This document shows positions 24,195-32,705 of a stretch of 64,000 nt of DNA, in pieces. The number at the start of each line of letters is the position of its first letter. The stretch's first letter is position 1. The position numbers and the translations under genes are program-made. The notes below the pieces were generated by a model. The model searched no databases and was not told the DNA's origin. It saw only the letters and a list, made by a program, of their open reading frames with translations. Origin of the DNA: VBDM01 sp035499735 (GTDB lineage Bacteria > Pseudomonadota > Gammaproteobacteria > Burkholderiales > SG8-39); contig DATJYC010000019.1 in the NCBI GenBank assembly GCA_035499735.1, forward strand, positions 21,355-85,354. Direction: 5' to 3'.

Positions 24195-24569
24195 GTGACG
24201 ACCTACGTCGCGATCAAGTACGTTCACGCCGTCGCCGTCGCGGTGAGCTTGGGCCTGTTCTTCCTTCGCGGCGTCTGGATGATGCTCGATTCGGAGCGTC
24301 TGGGTCGCCGCTGGGTGCGGGTCGTGCCGCACGTCAACGACACCGTCCTCCTCGCCGCCGGCGTCTGGCTTGCGTTCGTGTTGAGACTGTCGCCTGCCAC
24401 ACCCTGGCTCGCGGCGAAGCTCATCGCGCTTCCGGTCCATATCGGCCTCGGCGCGCTGGCGCTCCGGCCCGGCCGGCCGAAACGCTTGCGCGTCGCGGCC
24501 TGGATGGCGGCACTGACCGTGTTCGGCTACATTGTCGCGGTCGCGGTCACGCGGAGCGCGTCGCTGTGA
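24195..24569 (+). CDS. SirB2-family membrane protein
   Basis: The protein has 124 residues, starting at GTG 24195, with four hydrophobic helices. It has YVAIKYVHAVAVAVSLGLFFLRG, a charged DSERLGRRW loop, VNDTVLLAAGVWLAF and WLAAKLIALPVHIGLGALAL. This matches the SirB2 family, whose members sit near respiratory genes and have no proven function. The stop overlaps the GTG of nnrS, so the two are coupled. A 61-bp gap before it contains only a 22-codon frame that I did not call. Confidence 0.83.
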   Translation: MTTYVAIKYVHAVAVAVSLGLFFLRGVWMMLDSERLGRRWVRVVPHVNDTVLLAAGVWLAFVLRLSPATPWLAAKLIALPVHIGLGALALRPGRPKRLRVAAWMAALTVFGYIVAVAVTRSASL

Positions 24570-25729
24570 CGCTGTTCGCCTACGGCTTCCGGCCGTTCTT
24601 CCTCGCGGCCGGCTTGAGCGCCGCGCTCGTGGTTCCGGCGTGGTTGCTGATGCTGGGCCAGGGGTCGATGCCGCTCGGCGCGCTGCCTCCGCAGCTGTGG
24701 CACGCGCACGAGCTCTTCTACGGCTTCGTCGGCGCCGCGCTCGCCGGGTTCCTGCTGACCGCGGTGCCGAGCTGGACCGGCGCGAAGGGCTTCGGCGGCG
24801 GGCCCCTCGCGGCGGTCGCATTGGCCTGGCTGATCGGGCGCCTCGCCTTCGCGTTCGCGGACTGGCTGCCTTTCTGGGCGCTCGCCGCAGCCGAGCTCGC
24901 CTTCCTGCCCGGGGTCGCGCTGCTTCTCGCGCCTCCGCTGGTGCGCTCGCGCAACCGCAACACCCCGCTCCTCCTCGTCCTCGCCCTGCTGTGGGTCGCC
25001 GACGCCGTGTTTCTCGCGGGACTCGCGCGCCAGGACCCGCTCCTCGCGAGCGGCAGCCTGCGCATCGCGATCGACCTGATGCTGGTCGTCCTCACCCTGA
25101 TCGGCGGGCGCATCGTGCCCTCGTTCACCGCCAACGCCCTGCGGCGGCGGGGCGAGGCGCCCGAGATCCGCAGCTTCGCGCGGCTCGAGCGCGCGGTGAT
25201 GGCGCTGATGATCGCCGTCGTCGTCGTCGATCTTTGGCGGCCCGACGGCGCTGTCGCGGGATGGCTCGCCGCGCTGGTCGCGATCGCTCAGGGCGCGCGG
25301 CTCTCCGGCTGGCGCAGCCTGCGCACTCGCGGCGAAGCGATCCTGTGGGTGCTACACGTCGGGTACGCCTGGCTGCCGATCGGATTCGCGCTCAAGGCGC
25401 TGTCGCTGCTGGCCGGCGCCGGCTGGGCGGCGCACTGGGTGCACGCGCTCACCATGGGCGCCTTCGGCACCATGATCCTCGCCGTGATGACGCGCGCGGC
25501 GCTGGGCCACACCGGGCGCGAGCTGACGGTCGGCCGCGCCATCGCGGCGGCGTACGTCCTTCTCACCCTTGGGGTCGCGGTGCGGGTCTTTGCGCCCGCA
25601 TTGTGGCCTTCGCATTACCTGTGGACCCTGGTCGCGTCCGGAGTGCTGTGGACGGCGGCGTTTGCGATTTATCTCGTCGTCTACTCGCCCATCCTCGTGC
25701 TCCCGCGGGCGGACGGCAAGCCGGGGTAG
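24566..25729 (+). CDS. nnrS: NnrS-family heme/copper membrane protein
   Basis: The protein has 387 residues with about 12 hydrophobic helices. It opens with YGFRPFFLAAGLSAAL and has PPQLWHAHELFYGFVGAALAGFLLTAVPSWTG, GGRIVPSFTANAL and VHALTMGAFGTMILAVMTRAALGHTGR, the conserved histidine-containing segments of NnrS. NnrS is a nitric-oxide-responsive protein that protects cells from nitrosative stress during denitrification. NO can arise here when nitrite from NarGHI accumulates. It is in one operon with the desaturase, reductase and SirB2. Confidence 0.93.
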   Translation: MTLFAYGFRPFFLAAGLSAALVVPAWLLMLGQGSMPLGALPPQLWHAHELFYGFVGAALAGFLLTAVPSWTGAKGFGGGPLAAVALAWLIGRLAFAFADWLPFWALAAAELAFLPGVALLLAPPLVRSRNRNTPLLLVLALLWVADAVFLAGLARQDPLLASGSLRIAIDLMLVVLTLIGGRIVPSFTANALRRRGEAPEIRSFARLERAVMALMIAVVVVDLWRPDGAVAGWLAALVAIAQGARLSGWRSLRTRGEAILWVLHVGYAWLPIGFALKALSLLAGAGWAAHWVHALTMGAFGTMILAVMTRAALGHTGRELTVGRAIAAAYVLLTLGVAVRVFAPALWPSHYLWTLVASGVLWTAAFAIYLVVYSPILVLPRADGKPG

Positions 25730-25735
25730 CCGCGG

Positions 25736-25749
25736 TTGACCTGGGTCAA
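25736..25749 (+). promoter_or_regulatory. FNR-type box upstream of the cytochrome c lipoprotein
   Basis: The site is TTGAC-CTGG-GTCAA, symmetric with two substitutions. CATCAT at 25771-25776 begins 22 bp on. The centre is exactly 41.5 bp from the ATG at 25784, the class II position if transcription starts at that A. Confidence 0.65.
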
Positions 25750-25783
25750 ATCGCGGGCCGCCGCGTAGGTCATCATGGATGCC

Positions 25784-26161
25784 ATGACGAATCGAATAGC
25801 CGCCTGCCTGCTCTCCTGCGCCGTAGCGCTCGCTGCGGGCTGCGCTTCGCCGCCGGAGCAAGCCCCGCCACCGATGGTCAGCGCGGACCGCGGCGGCGAT
25901 CTCTACCGCGACAACTGCAACGCCTGCCACACCGCGCAGGTGCATTGGCGCGAGAAGCGCCTGGTGCGAACGTGGGACGATCTGGTTTTCCAGATTGCGC
26001 GCTGGCAGGGGATCGCGGATCTCCGATGGAGCCAGGAGGAGATCGCGGACGTGGCCGCCTACCTGAACGCCGTCTTCTACGATCTGCCGTGCCCGGCGGC
26101 CGGCTGCCGCGGCATGGGCGTCAGTGAAACGAAAGGCAGTCCGGTCGCCAGGCGTCCCTGA
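25784..26161 (+). CDS. Monoheme cytochrome c lipoprotein
   Basis: The protein has about 125 residues. There are two possible ATGs (25775 and 25784); I favour 25784 because the FNR box and -10 place the transcript start on it. The signal sequence has a lipobox (LAAGC), predicting an outer- or inner-membrane-anchored lipoprotein. One heme site CNACH lies at about residues 42-46 of this form, followed by HWREKRLVRTWDDLVFQIARWQG and WSQEEIADVAAYLNAVFY, typical of small class I-like cytochromes; no clear Met ligand is seen beyond GMG. It may pass electrons to or from the octaheme cytochrome encoded convergently 11 bp away (inference). Confidence 0.9.
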   Translation: MTNRIAACLLSCAVALAAGCASPPEQAPPPMVSADRGGDLYRDNCNACHTAQVHWREKRLVRTWDDLVFQIARWQGIADLRWSQEEIADVAAYLNAVFYDLPCPAAGCRGMGVSETKGSPVARRP

Positions 26162-26172
26162 AGGCCGATGCG

Positions 26173-27519
26173 CTATTTCGCTGGCGCCTCGGAGGTCCCG
26201 TAGCGCTCCTCGTAGAACTTCCTGATCTTCTCGAGCTGCTCCTTGCTCATGCCCTTCAGGAACCACTCGTGCCTCACGTCGCTGCCGATGTATTTCCTGG
26301 TCAGCTCGTCGTAGAGCTCCGGTCCCGCGACGCGCTTCACTTCCGGCAGGAACTCCGTGTAGAAGTTCTTGGCGACTTCGTAGATCCCGTGCCACCAGGC
26401 GTAATCGGGCCCCGACATCGCCGCCCCGTGGCGCGCGCGCCGGCCCTCGTGGTGCCATAGCTCGTAGTAGATCCAGTCGAGCTTGTCGTCGAAGTCCGCG
26501 GGCGTGAGCTTGCCCCGCTTCATGAGCTCGTCGCGGATGGCGGTCGCGGGCTTCGCGAACTTGTCGTTATAGAGGTTCACCAGGCCGTCGAACTGCCGGT
26601 AGAAGCCCTCGACGAAGGGCTGCGCGTGGCAGTTGCCGCACACGTCCTGCATGTCGGCGCGCCTCTTGTCCGCGTTCTCGAGCTTCTTGGAGATCGGCGG
26701 CCTCAGCGTCCAGGAGATGCGCGTGCCGACGTCGTGCGTCGCCGGCTGGTTCGGGGTCGCGCCCATGTGGCAGGTCGCGCAGGTCGGCGCCGCGCTGTAG
26801 TCCCGGCCGACGACCCACGAGCTCTTGTCCATGTTGAGGCGGCTCTTGTTGGCGGCGTACAGGATGCCGTGCTTGGACTCCTGGTAGACCTCGATCTGCG
26901 GATGGTCCGGCCCGAGATGGCACTTGCCGCAGGCCTCGGGCTCGCGCGCCTGGGCCTTCGAGAAGCTGTGCCGCGCGTGGCAGGCGCTGCACGAGCCGAG
27001 CGAGCCGTCTGGATTGATCCTGCCGATGCCGGTGTTCGGCCAGGTGGTCGTGTCGAGCTTGCCGCCGGCGAGCACTTTCACCTTCGACCCGTGGCACTGC
27101 ACGCAGCCGACCGCCACCGCCTCGGGACCGCCGACGACCTCGCCCAGGAAGTTGTCGAGCGAGTCGAGGATGTTCCCCGCCTTCGCGTGGTGGCTCGCGG
27201 TCATCTCGTTGACTTCCCGCGCGTGGCAGCGGGCGCAGTCCTTGGGCGTGACGAGGATCGCGATGGTGAAGCCGTTGTGGTCCATCGCATCGGCGTCGCC
27301 CTTGTCCGCCTTGTGGCAGCCGTAGCAGTCCACGCCCCTGGCCGCGTGCTTCGAAAGCCTCCATTCCCTCACGAACGCGGGCGACTGCGCCTGGTGGCAG
27401 GCGACGCAGGCCTGGCCTTCCTTGGAGATCTTCGCCTTGGGCTCGGCGGCCAGCGCCGTCGAAGCACATGCGGCGATGCACGCGCTCGCGAGGAAGGCGC
27501 GTGCCGCGAAGCTCAGCAC
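26173..27519 (-). CDS. Periplasmic octaheme cytochrome c, HAO-like, coupled to the hydrogenase
   Basis: The protein has 448 residues. GTG 27519 lies inside the end of hynL (frames overlap by 7 bases). A signal peptide (LASACIAACASTALAAEP) is followed by eight CXXCH sites whose first cysteines are at residues 38, 65, 95, 139, 177, 197, 247 and 294. The C-terminal third is heme-free, with PDYAWWHGIYE, as in hydroxylamine oxidoreductase-family octaheme proteins. There is no CXXCK, so it is not NrfA or a tetrathionate reductase type. Family members oxidise hydroxylamine or, when lacking the heme-crosslinking tyrosine, reduce nitrite/hydroxylamine. As the last gene of a hydrogenase operon it may be the electron acceptor or terminal reductase for H2 oxidation (inference). 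Confidence 0.88.
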   Translation of the reverse strand: MLSFAARAFLASACIAACASTALAAEPKAKISKEGQACVACHQAQSPAFVREWRLSKHAARGVDCYGCHKADKGDADAMDHNGFTIAILVTPKDCARCHAREVNEMTASHHAKAGNILDSLDNFLGEVVGGPEAVAVGCVQCHGSKVKVLAGGKLDTTTWPNTGIGRINPDGSLGSCSACHARHSFSKAQAREPEACGKCHLGPDHPQIEVYQESKHGILYAANKSRLNMDKSSWVVGRDYSAAPTCATCHMGATPNQPATHDVGTRISWTLRPPISKKLENADKRRADMQDVCGNCHAQPFVEGFYRQFDGLVNLYNDKFAKPATAIRDELMKRGKLTPADFDDKLDWIYYELWHHEGRRARHGAAMSGPDYAWWHGIYEVAKNFYTEFLPEVKRVAGPELYDELTRKYIGSDVRHEWFLKGMSKEQLEKIRKFYEERYGTSEAPAK

Positions 27520-29270
27520 ACCTTCACCCTGATCAGCTCCTCGCCCGTCTCGCCGACGACGTGCACCGCGCAGGCGAGGCAGGGGTCGAAGCTGTGGATG
27601 GTGCGCAGTATCTCGATCGGCTGCTTGGGATCGGCGAGACGATGGCCCTTCAGCGCGGCCTCGTACGCGCCGTCCTGCCCCTGCGCGTCGCGCGGACCCG
27701 CGTTCCAGGTGGAAGGCACCACCGCCTGGTAGTTCGCGATCTTGCCGTCGCGGATCACGATCCAGTGCCCGAGTGCGCCGCGCGGCGCCTCCATGGTGCC
27801 CGCGCCCTTCGCTTCCCTCGGCCAGGACGACGGGTCCCATTGCGCCTCGTTGAAGGTGCGCACGTCGCCCGACTTGATGTTGGCGATGAGGTTGTCGTAC
27901 CAGACCTGCATGGTGTCGGCGATGACCTTGGTCTCGAGCGTGCGCGCCGCGGTGCGCCCCAGGGTCGAATACAGGGCCTGCACCGGCACGTTCAGCGTCT
28001 TGAGCGTGCCGTTCACCAGATCCTTGGTCTGCGGGTGGCCCTTGGCGTAGAGCATGAGAACGCGCGCGAGCGGCCCCACCTCGACCGGCTTGCCCCGCCA
28101 GCGCGGCGACTTGAGCCAGGAGTACGCCTGGCCGACGTCGAGATTCTTGTACGGCGGCTTGGGTCCGGTGTAGTTGAACTTCGTCTCGCCGTCGTAGGGA
28201 TGCAGCCCGCGCTCCTTGCCCCCGCTGTAGTCGTACCAGGAGTGGGCGACGAACTCCTGGATCTGGTCCTCGGCGTGCAGGTCGAGCGGGTGGATCTTCG
28301 AGAGGTCGCGGTCGAGGATCACGCCCGGCGGAATCAGGTACGTCGAGGGATCGGACATTCCCTTCTCGGGAAAGTCGCCGTACGTCAGGAAATTCCCCAG
28401 GCCCTCGCCCTGGGCGCCCCAATCCTTGTAGAACGAGGCGATCGCGAGCGTGTCGGGCACGTAGGCCTGGTCGACGAAGCTCCGCATCTGCCGGATGATG
28501 TCCTGGACCTGCCCCAGCCCCACCATGTTCACCGCGGTCGCGCTCTCGGTGCCCGCCAGGCGCGTGCCGCCGCCCGGGTCGATGCTGATCGCGCAGGGCA
28601 CGCCGCCCACGAGGAAGTTCGGGTGCGGATTCTTGCCGCCGAATATGGAATGGAGCTTCGCGACGTCGCGCTGCCACGAGAGCGCGTCGAGGTAGTGCGC
28701 CACCGCCATGAGATTTGCCTCGGGCGGCAGCTTGTACGCCGGGTGCCCCCAGTAGCCGTTCGCGAAGATGCCGAGCTGCCCCGACTCGACGAAGGTCTTC
28801 ACGCGCCTCTGTATGTCGGAGAAGTATCCGGGCGAAGAGTTGGGATAGCTCGAGATGCTCTGCGCGAGCGCCGAGGTCTTCTTCGGGTCGGCCTTCAGCG
28901 CCGACACCACGTCGACCCAGTCGAGCGCGTGCAGGTGGTAGAAGTGCATCACGTGGTCGTGCACGTACTGCGCCGCGATCATCAGGTTGCGGATGAGCTG
29001 GGCGTTCGGCGGGATCGGGTACTTCAGCGCGTCCTCCACCGCGCGCACCGACGCGATGCCGTGCACCAGCGTGCACACTCCGCAGATGCGCTGGGCGAAT
29101 GCCCAGGCGTCGCGCGGGTCGCGCCCGCGCAGGATGATCTCGATTCCGCGCACCATGGTGCCCGAGCTCGACGCGCGCGTGATGCGGCCGCTGTCGTCGG
29201 TCTCGGCCTCGATGCGCAGGTGCCCTTCGATGCGGGTAATGGGATCCAGGACCAGCGTTTGTGCTGCCAT
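27513..29270 (-). CDS. hynL: [NiFe] hydrogenase large subunit (Isp-type, group 1e-like)
   Basis: The protein has 585 residues. It splits H2 at the Ni-Fe(CN)2CO centre in the periplasm. The N-terminal DPITRIEGHLRIE is followed by the L1 motif RICGVCTLVH (C63, C66). The L2 motif DPCLACAVH near the C-terminus has C564, C567 and H570, followed by a 15-residue tail that the maturation protease would remove. The gene order small subunit-isp1-isp2-large subunit is the defining layout of the Isp (Hyn) hydrogenases of Thiocapsa and Allochromatium. It lies 1 bp after isp2, and its end overlaps the octaheme gene. Confidence 0.95.
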   Translation of the reverse strand: MAAQTLVLDPITRIEGHLRIEAETDDSGRITRASSSGTMVRGIEIILRGRDPRDAWAFAQRICGVCTLVHGIASVRAVEDALKYPIPPNAQLIRNLMIAAQYVHDHVMHFYHLHALDWVDVVSALKADPKKTSALAQSISSYPNSSPGYFSDIQRRVKTFVESGQLGIFANGYWGHPAYKLPPEANLMAVAHYLDALSWQRDVAKLHSIFGGKNPHPNFLVGGVPCAISIDPGGGTRLAGTESATAVNMVGLGQVQDIIRQMRSFVDQAYVPDTLAIASFYKDWGAQGEGLGNFLTYGDFPEKGMSDPSTYLIPPGVILDRDLSKIHPLDLHAEDQIQEFVAHSWYDYSGGKERGLHPYDGETKFNYTGPKPPYKNLDVGQAYSWLKSPRWRGKPVEVGPLARVLMLYAKGHPQTKDLVNGTLKTLNVPVQALYSTLGRTAARTLETKVIADTMQVWYDNLIANIKSGDVRTFNEAQWDPSSWPREAKGAGTMEAPRGALGHWIVIRDGKIANYQAVVPSTWNAGPRDAQGQDGAYEAALKGHRLADPKQPIEILRTIHSFDPCLACAVHVVGETGEELIRVKVC

Positions 29271-29271
29271 G

Positions 29272-30567
29272 TCAGGCCTCTATGAGGTTGTCAGCCACCA
29301 GCTCGAGCAGGCTGTTCATGCTCTTGTCCCACTTGAAATGCGCCTGGCCGTCGTCGAAGGTCTGGCGGCAATTGGCGCAGCTCGTCACCGGCAGCTCGGC
29401 GCCGGTGTCGTCGATCTGGTCCATCTTCAGCTTGAACACCTTGTAGCGCAGGGCGTCGGCGCGATGGATCGCCACCACGCCGCCTCCCCCGCCGCAGCAC
29501 CAGTTCGTGCCCTTCGTGGGGAACATCTCCTTCAGCTCCACGCCCAACGCCGCGAGCACCTCGCGCGGCGCCTCGACCGCGCCGCCGCGGCGCGATATCT
29601 GGCAGGGATCGTGGAAGGTGGCGCTCTTGGCGAGCTTCTTCAGCCTGAGCTTGCCGCTCCGGGCGCTCTCGGCGAGGAACTCCGAGATGTGCAGCACCCT
29701 GAACGGGAGCGGCTTGCCGTACAGGTTCGCGCCTTGCCAGCGCAGCGCGCCGTAGGCGTGGCCGCATTCCGGCAGGACGAGCGTCTTCGCCCCGCACGCG
29801 ACGGCCGCGTTGATGAGCTTCATGCTCATGTCCTTCTGCCATTGCGCGTTGCCCGACAACAGCCCGAAGTTGGTCGCCTCGTAGCCGTCGCTGCGGAAGG
29901 TCCAGTCGGCGCCGACGTGCTTCATGATCTTCGCCGTCGCGACGATCGACTGCGGGTACTTCATGATCTCGATCGAGGACATCGAACAAAGGATGTCCGC
30001 CTTGCCCTTGTCGAGCGGGATCGAGACCTCGTGCTCGTCGGCGAGCCAGTCGATGCGCTCCTTGAAGACCTTGGGGGTCGCGCCGAGCGGGCTGCCTTCG
30101 CGCTCGCCGCGCTCGGCCGCCTCCCGCAGCTCCTTGGGCACGAGGCCCGCTTGCGCCATGCCGTGCCGCGCGTCGCTGATCAGGCCGGCGATGTCGATCC
30201 CCATCGGGCACATGAGCGAACAGCGCCCACACACCGTGCACGAGTCGTAGAGCAGGTGCTGCCACTCCTCGAGCTGCGGCTCGGTCACCTCGCGCTTGAG
30301 GCCGAGCAGGCGGTAGAAGGGCGCGAACGGACCGTACTCGCGCTTGTACGCCTGCTTGAACGGCTCGAGCTTCCAGATCGGCGTGTACTTCGGGTCGCCC
30401 GTCACCTCGTAGAAGTGGCAGGACTCGGCGCACATGCCGCAGTGGATGCACGACTCCAGGTAGATCGCGGCCGTGCGGCCGAAGTCCTTCACGAACCCCT
30501 GCATCGCCTTGGCGACGCGCTCCTCGCCCGGCATCTCGCCTTGCCTGTCGACCGCGATTGCGCTCAT
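29272..30567 (-). CDS. isp2: Isp2: HdrD-like iron-sulfur protein of the hydrogenase complex
   Basis: The protein has 431 residues, cytoplasmic. Two 4Fe-4S ferredoxin motifs, CIHCGMCAESC (about 40-50) and CTVCGRCSLMCP (about 110-121), are followed by a heterodisulfide-reductase-like region. That region ends in a cysteine-rich CCG module (HDPCQISRRGG, NWCCGGGGGV, SCANC). With Isp1 it resembles HdrDE/DsrMK and would pass electrons from periplasmic hydrogenase across the membrane to a thiol/disulfide or quinone-linked partner. The start overlaps the isp1 stop by 4 bases. Confidence 0.9.
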   Translation of the reverse strand: MSAIAVDRQGEMPGEERVAKAMQGFVKDFGRTAAIYLESCIHCGMCAESCHFYEVTGDPKYTPIWKLEPFKQAYKREYGPFAPFYRLLGLKREVTEPQLEEWQHLLYDSCTVCGRCSLMCPMGIDIAGLISDARHGMAQAGLVPKELREAAERGEREGSPLGATPKVFKERIDWLADEHEVSIPLDKGKADILCSMSSIEIMKYPQSIVATAKIMKHVGADWTFRSDGYEATNFGLLSGNAQWQKDMSMKLINAAVACGAKTLVLPECGHAYGALRWQGANLYGKPLPFRVLHISEFLAESARSGKLRLKKLAKSATFHDPCQISRRGGAVEAPREVLAALGVELKEMFPTKGTNWCCGGGGGVVAIHRADALRYKVFKLKMDQIDDTGAELPVTSCANCRQTFDDGQAHFKWDKSMNSLLELVADNLIEA

Positions 30568-31250
30568 AGCGAAGCCCCCCTGCGCTCGAACTCGACGCCC
30601 TGGACGCCGCGCGCCAGGAACATCGTGAAGGCGTGCATCAGCTTCCCGAACGGGAACCAGATCATGAGCAGCTCCACCGAGAGGAGGTGCAGCCCGAGCA
30701 GCGTCGGATACGGCGCGCCGTAGTGGCTGTAGGCGAGCATGCCGGTCGCGATCGGCGCGATGGTGACGAACCAGCTGAAGTAGTCGTCGAAGTTCGAGAG
30801 CATGCGCTTCACGGGACTGGCGATGCGGTGGACCAGCACCGCGACCAGCGCCGCCAGGGACACCGCGCTGAAGAAGTAGATCGCCCCGCCCGGCAGGTAG
30901 GGCCAGGCGAACCCGAAGACGCGCTTGAAGTTCACGCCGATCACGCCTTTCGCGATGTCCTCGAAGAACAGGATGTGCGGCAGATAGAAGAACAACGCGA
31001 CGAGAAAGCCGATGTGAAACGTGTACCCCATGATCTCCCCGAACGCCGTGCCGCCGAGGAACTCCTTGCGCGGCCAGGAGCGGAGCCCGATCAGCCGCAG
31101 GCCCTTCCACGCCGCGGTCCTGCGCGGCTCGGACAGGTCCTTCCTGCCTCGAAGCAGCAGGATGCCGAGCAGCCGCCAGAGAACGCCGATCACGAAAACC
31201 GTCGTGGCCCAGTGCATCCCCGGGCCTCGTGCGAACGTCAGCAGGTCCAT
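30564..31250 (-). CDS. isp1: Isp1: membrane cytochrome b (NarI/HdrE-like)
   Basis: The protein has 228 residues, beginning at MDLLTFARG. Five hydrophobic helices are evident (WATTVFVIGVLWRLLGILLL; TFHIGFLVALFFYLPHIL; AIYFFSAVSLAALVAVLVH; FVTIAPIATGMLAYSHYG; LHLLSVELLMIWFPFGKLMH), with histidines placed as in NarI-type diheme b proteins (HIG, HRI, SHYG, HLL, LMHAF). It is the expected membrane anchor between HynSL and Isp2. It starts 1 bp after the hynS stop. Confidence 0.88.
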   Translation of the reverse strand: MDLLTFARGPGMHWATTVFVIGVLWRLLGILLLRGRKDLSEPRRTAAWKGLRLIGLRSWPRKEFLGGTAFGEIMGYTFHIGFLVALFFYLPHILFFEDIAKGVIGVNFKRVFGFAWPYLPGGAIYFFSAVSLAALVAVLVHRIASPVKRMLSNFDDYFSWFVTIAPIATGMLAYSHYGAPYPTLLGLHLLSVELLMIWFPFGKLMHAFTMFLARGVQGVEFERRGASL

Positions 31251-31251
31251 G

Positions 31252-32301
31252 TCAGTTCTCCTTCTCGATCCGTTCCTGGCGCCTGCGCCCGAGGTACGCG
31301 GCCGCCGCGCCGGCTGCAACGCCCACCGCGGCCGCCGCGCCGAGCGTCTTCGCATCGCCCCATTCCGCGGTCGACAGCGCCTTGTAGAAGCTGCTCTTGT
31401 CCCAGAAGTCCGGCTCCGAGCAGCCGAGGCAGCCGTGGCCCGACTGGATCGGGAAGCTCGTTCCGGCGTTCCACTTCACCGTCGCGCAGGCGTTGTGGGT
31501 GATCGGGCCCTTGCAGCCGAGCTCGTACAGGCACCAGCCGCTGCGTGCGCCTTCGTCGTCGAAGGTCTTGGCGAACTTGCCCTGGTCGTAGAAGGGCCGC
31601 CGGTAGCAGCGGTCGTGGATGGTCTCGCCGTAGAACGCGAGCGGCCGCCCCTGCGCGTCGAGCTCCGGGATCTTGCCGAAGGTGAGGTAATGGGCGAGGA
31701 CGCCGGTCATCACCACCGCGATCGGCGGGCAGCCGGGAACGTTGATTACGGGCTTGTTCTTCACGAGATCGGATACCGGCCTCGCGCCCGTCGGGTTCGG
31801 ATTCGCCTTCGGCAGCCCGCCGAAGGAGGCGCACGAGCCGATCGCGACGACGGCCGCCGCGCCTTTCGCCGATTGCTCGAGAATGTCGACGAAGCTCTCG
31901 CCGCCCCAGGCGCCGTAGATCCCGCCGTCGCTCGTCGGGATCGAGCCGTCGACGAGCAGCAGGTACTTGCCGTCGAACTCCTTCATCGCGTGCTCGCGCG
32001 CCGCCTCCGCGGCGAAGCCCGAGGCCGCCTGCAGCGTGTGGTGGTAATCGAGCGACACGAGGTCGAGGATGAGGTTCTCGAGCGTCGGCGAGTTCGAGCG
32101 CGTGAGCGACTCGGTACAGCCGGTGCACTCCTGGAAGGAGAGCCAGATCACCGAGGGACGCTTCGCCTTGGCGAGCGCCTGCGCGACCGCCGGCGCCATG
32201 CCCGGCGGCAGCGCCATGAGCGAGGTCAGGGCGGTGCAGAACTTGAGAAACGCGCGGCGGCTCACGCCGCTCGCGAGCAGGGAATCGCCCAGCGTAGTCA
32301 T
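31252..32301 (-). CDS. hynS: [NiFe] hydrogenase small subunit with Tat signal and C-terminal anchor
   Basis: The protein has 349 residues. Twin-arginine signal SRRAFLKF at 14-21; the large subunit co-translocates with it. Proximal cluster ligands begin at ECTGC (59-62) and include GSC at C157. Later cysteine segments DRCYRRPFY, GWCLYELGCKGP and GHGCLGCSEPDFWD bind the medial and distal clusters. Positions G61 and G162 are glycine where O2-tolerant group 1d enzymes have extra cysteines, so a standard O2-sensitive proximal [4Fe-4S] is expected. A hydrophobic helix (TLGAAAAVGVAAGAAAAYLG) near the C-terminus anchors it. Start ATG 32301 overlaps the upstream gene. Confidence 0.94.
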   Translation of the reverse strand: MTTLGDSLLASGVSRRAFLKFCTALTSLMALPPGMAPAVAQALAKAKRPSVIWLSFQECTGCTESLTRSNSPTLENLILDLVSLDYHHTLQAASGFAAEAAREHAMKEFDGKYLLLVDGSIPTSDGGIYGAWGGESFVDILEQSAKGAAAVVAIGSCASFGGLPKANPNPTGARPVSDLVKNKPVINVPGCPPIAVVMTGVLAHYLTFGKIPELDAQGRPLAFYGETIHDRCYRRPFYDQGKFAKTFDDEGARSGWCLYELGCKGPITHNACATVKWNAGTSFPIQSGHGCLGCSEPDFWDKSSFYKALSTAEWGDAKTLGAAAAVGVAAGAAAAYLGRRRQERIEKEN

Positions 32302-32705
32302 GGCTGCAATGCCTCCTTGAGACGAATCAGTCCATCTGCGGCGTCCTCCGCCGGAGCGCGCAGGATCTCCGGCAGCCCGCATACCTCGAGCAGGTCGGCG
32401 GCGACCTCGCCGGCCTCGTTCCTGTGCGTGACGCGCCACACGCCGGGGTAGCGCGTCTCGCGCACCTCGCTCGCGCCGATCGCCTCGACGCTCGCGCTCA
32501 CGGCGCCCGAGCCGAGCGCCGCCTCCAGCTCCGCGTAGTCGCCGCGCGTAAGCGGCAGGCTGCGCAGGTCGATGCTCGCCGACTCGCCCTTCGAGAGCCA
32601 GGCCTCGAGCAGCCCGGCGAGCTCGAAGAGCAGCGGCTTCACGTTGCCGGTCGGGATATCCGCGGCCGCGATCACCTTGACGCCTATCCTGTCGATTGCG
32701 TTCAT
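32298..32705 (-). CDS. HupH/HyaF-like hydrogenase expression/formation protein (C-terminal-domain type)
   Basis: The protein has 135 residues. It resembles the C-terminal domain of HyaF/HupH: LLFELAGLLEAWLSKGESASIDLRSLPLTRGDYAELEAAL, followed by ETRYPGVWRVTHRNEAG and LEVCGLPEIL. These are family hallmarks of a chaperone-like factor thought to help small-subunit Fe-S assembly or keep premature large and small subunits apart. It is shorter than full-length HupH (about 280), so this may be a single-domain version. It overlaps both neighbours by 4 bases, just ahead of hynS. Confidence 0.8.
   Translation of the reverse strand: MNAIDRIGVKVIAAADIPTGNVKPLLFELAGLLEAWLSKGESASIDLRSLPLTRGDYAELEAALGSGAVSASVEAIGASEVRETRYPGVWRVTHRNEAGEVAADLLEVCGLPEILRAPAEDAADGLIRLKEALQP

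Noticed and set aside
24130..24198. A 22-codon frame between the flavin reductase and SirB2 genes.
   Set aside because: No homology, no ribosome site and no conservation signal could be judged; it overlaps the SirB2 start.
26173..27519. The possibility that the octaheme cytochrome is NrfA or an octaheme tetrathionate reductase.
   Set aside because: NrfA is pentaheme with CXXCK and tetrathionate reductase-type octaheme proteins also carry a CXXCK site. All eight sites here are CXXCH, and the C-terminal region looks HAO-like.
31252..32301. Assignment as an O2-tolerant Hyd-1/Hox-type (group 1d) hydrogenase.
   Set aside because: The two supernumerary proximal-cluster cysteines are glycines, and the isp1-isp2 genes between hynS and hynL mark the Isp type.
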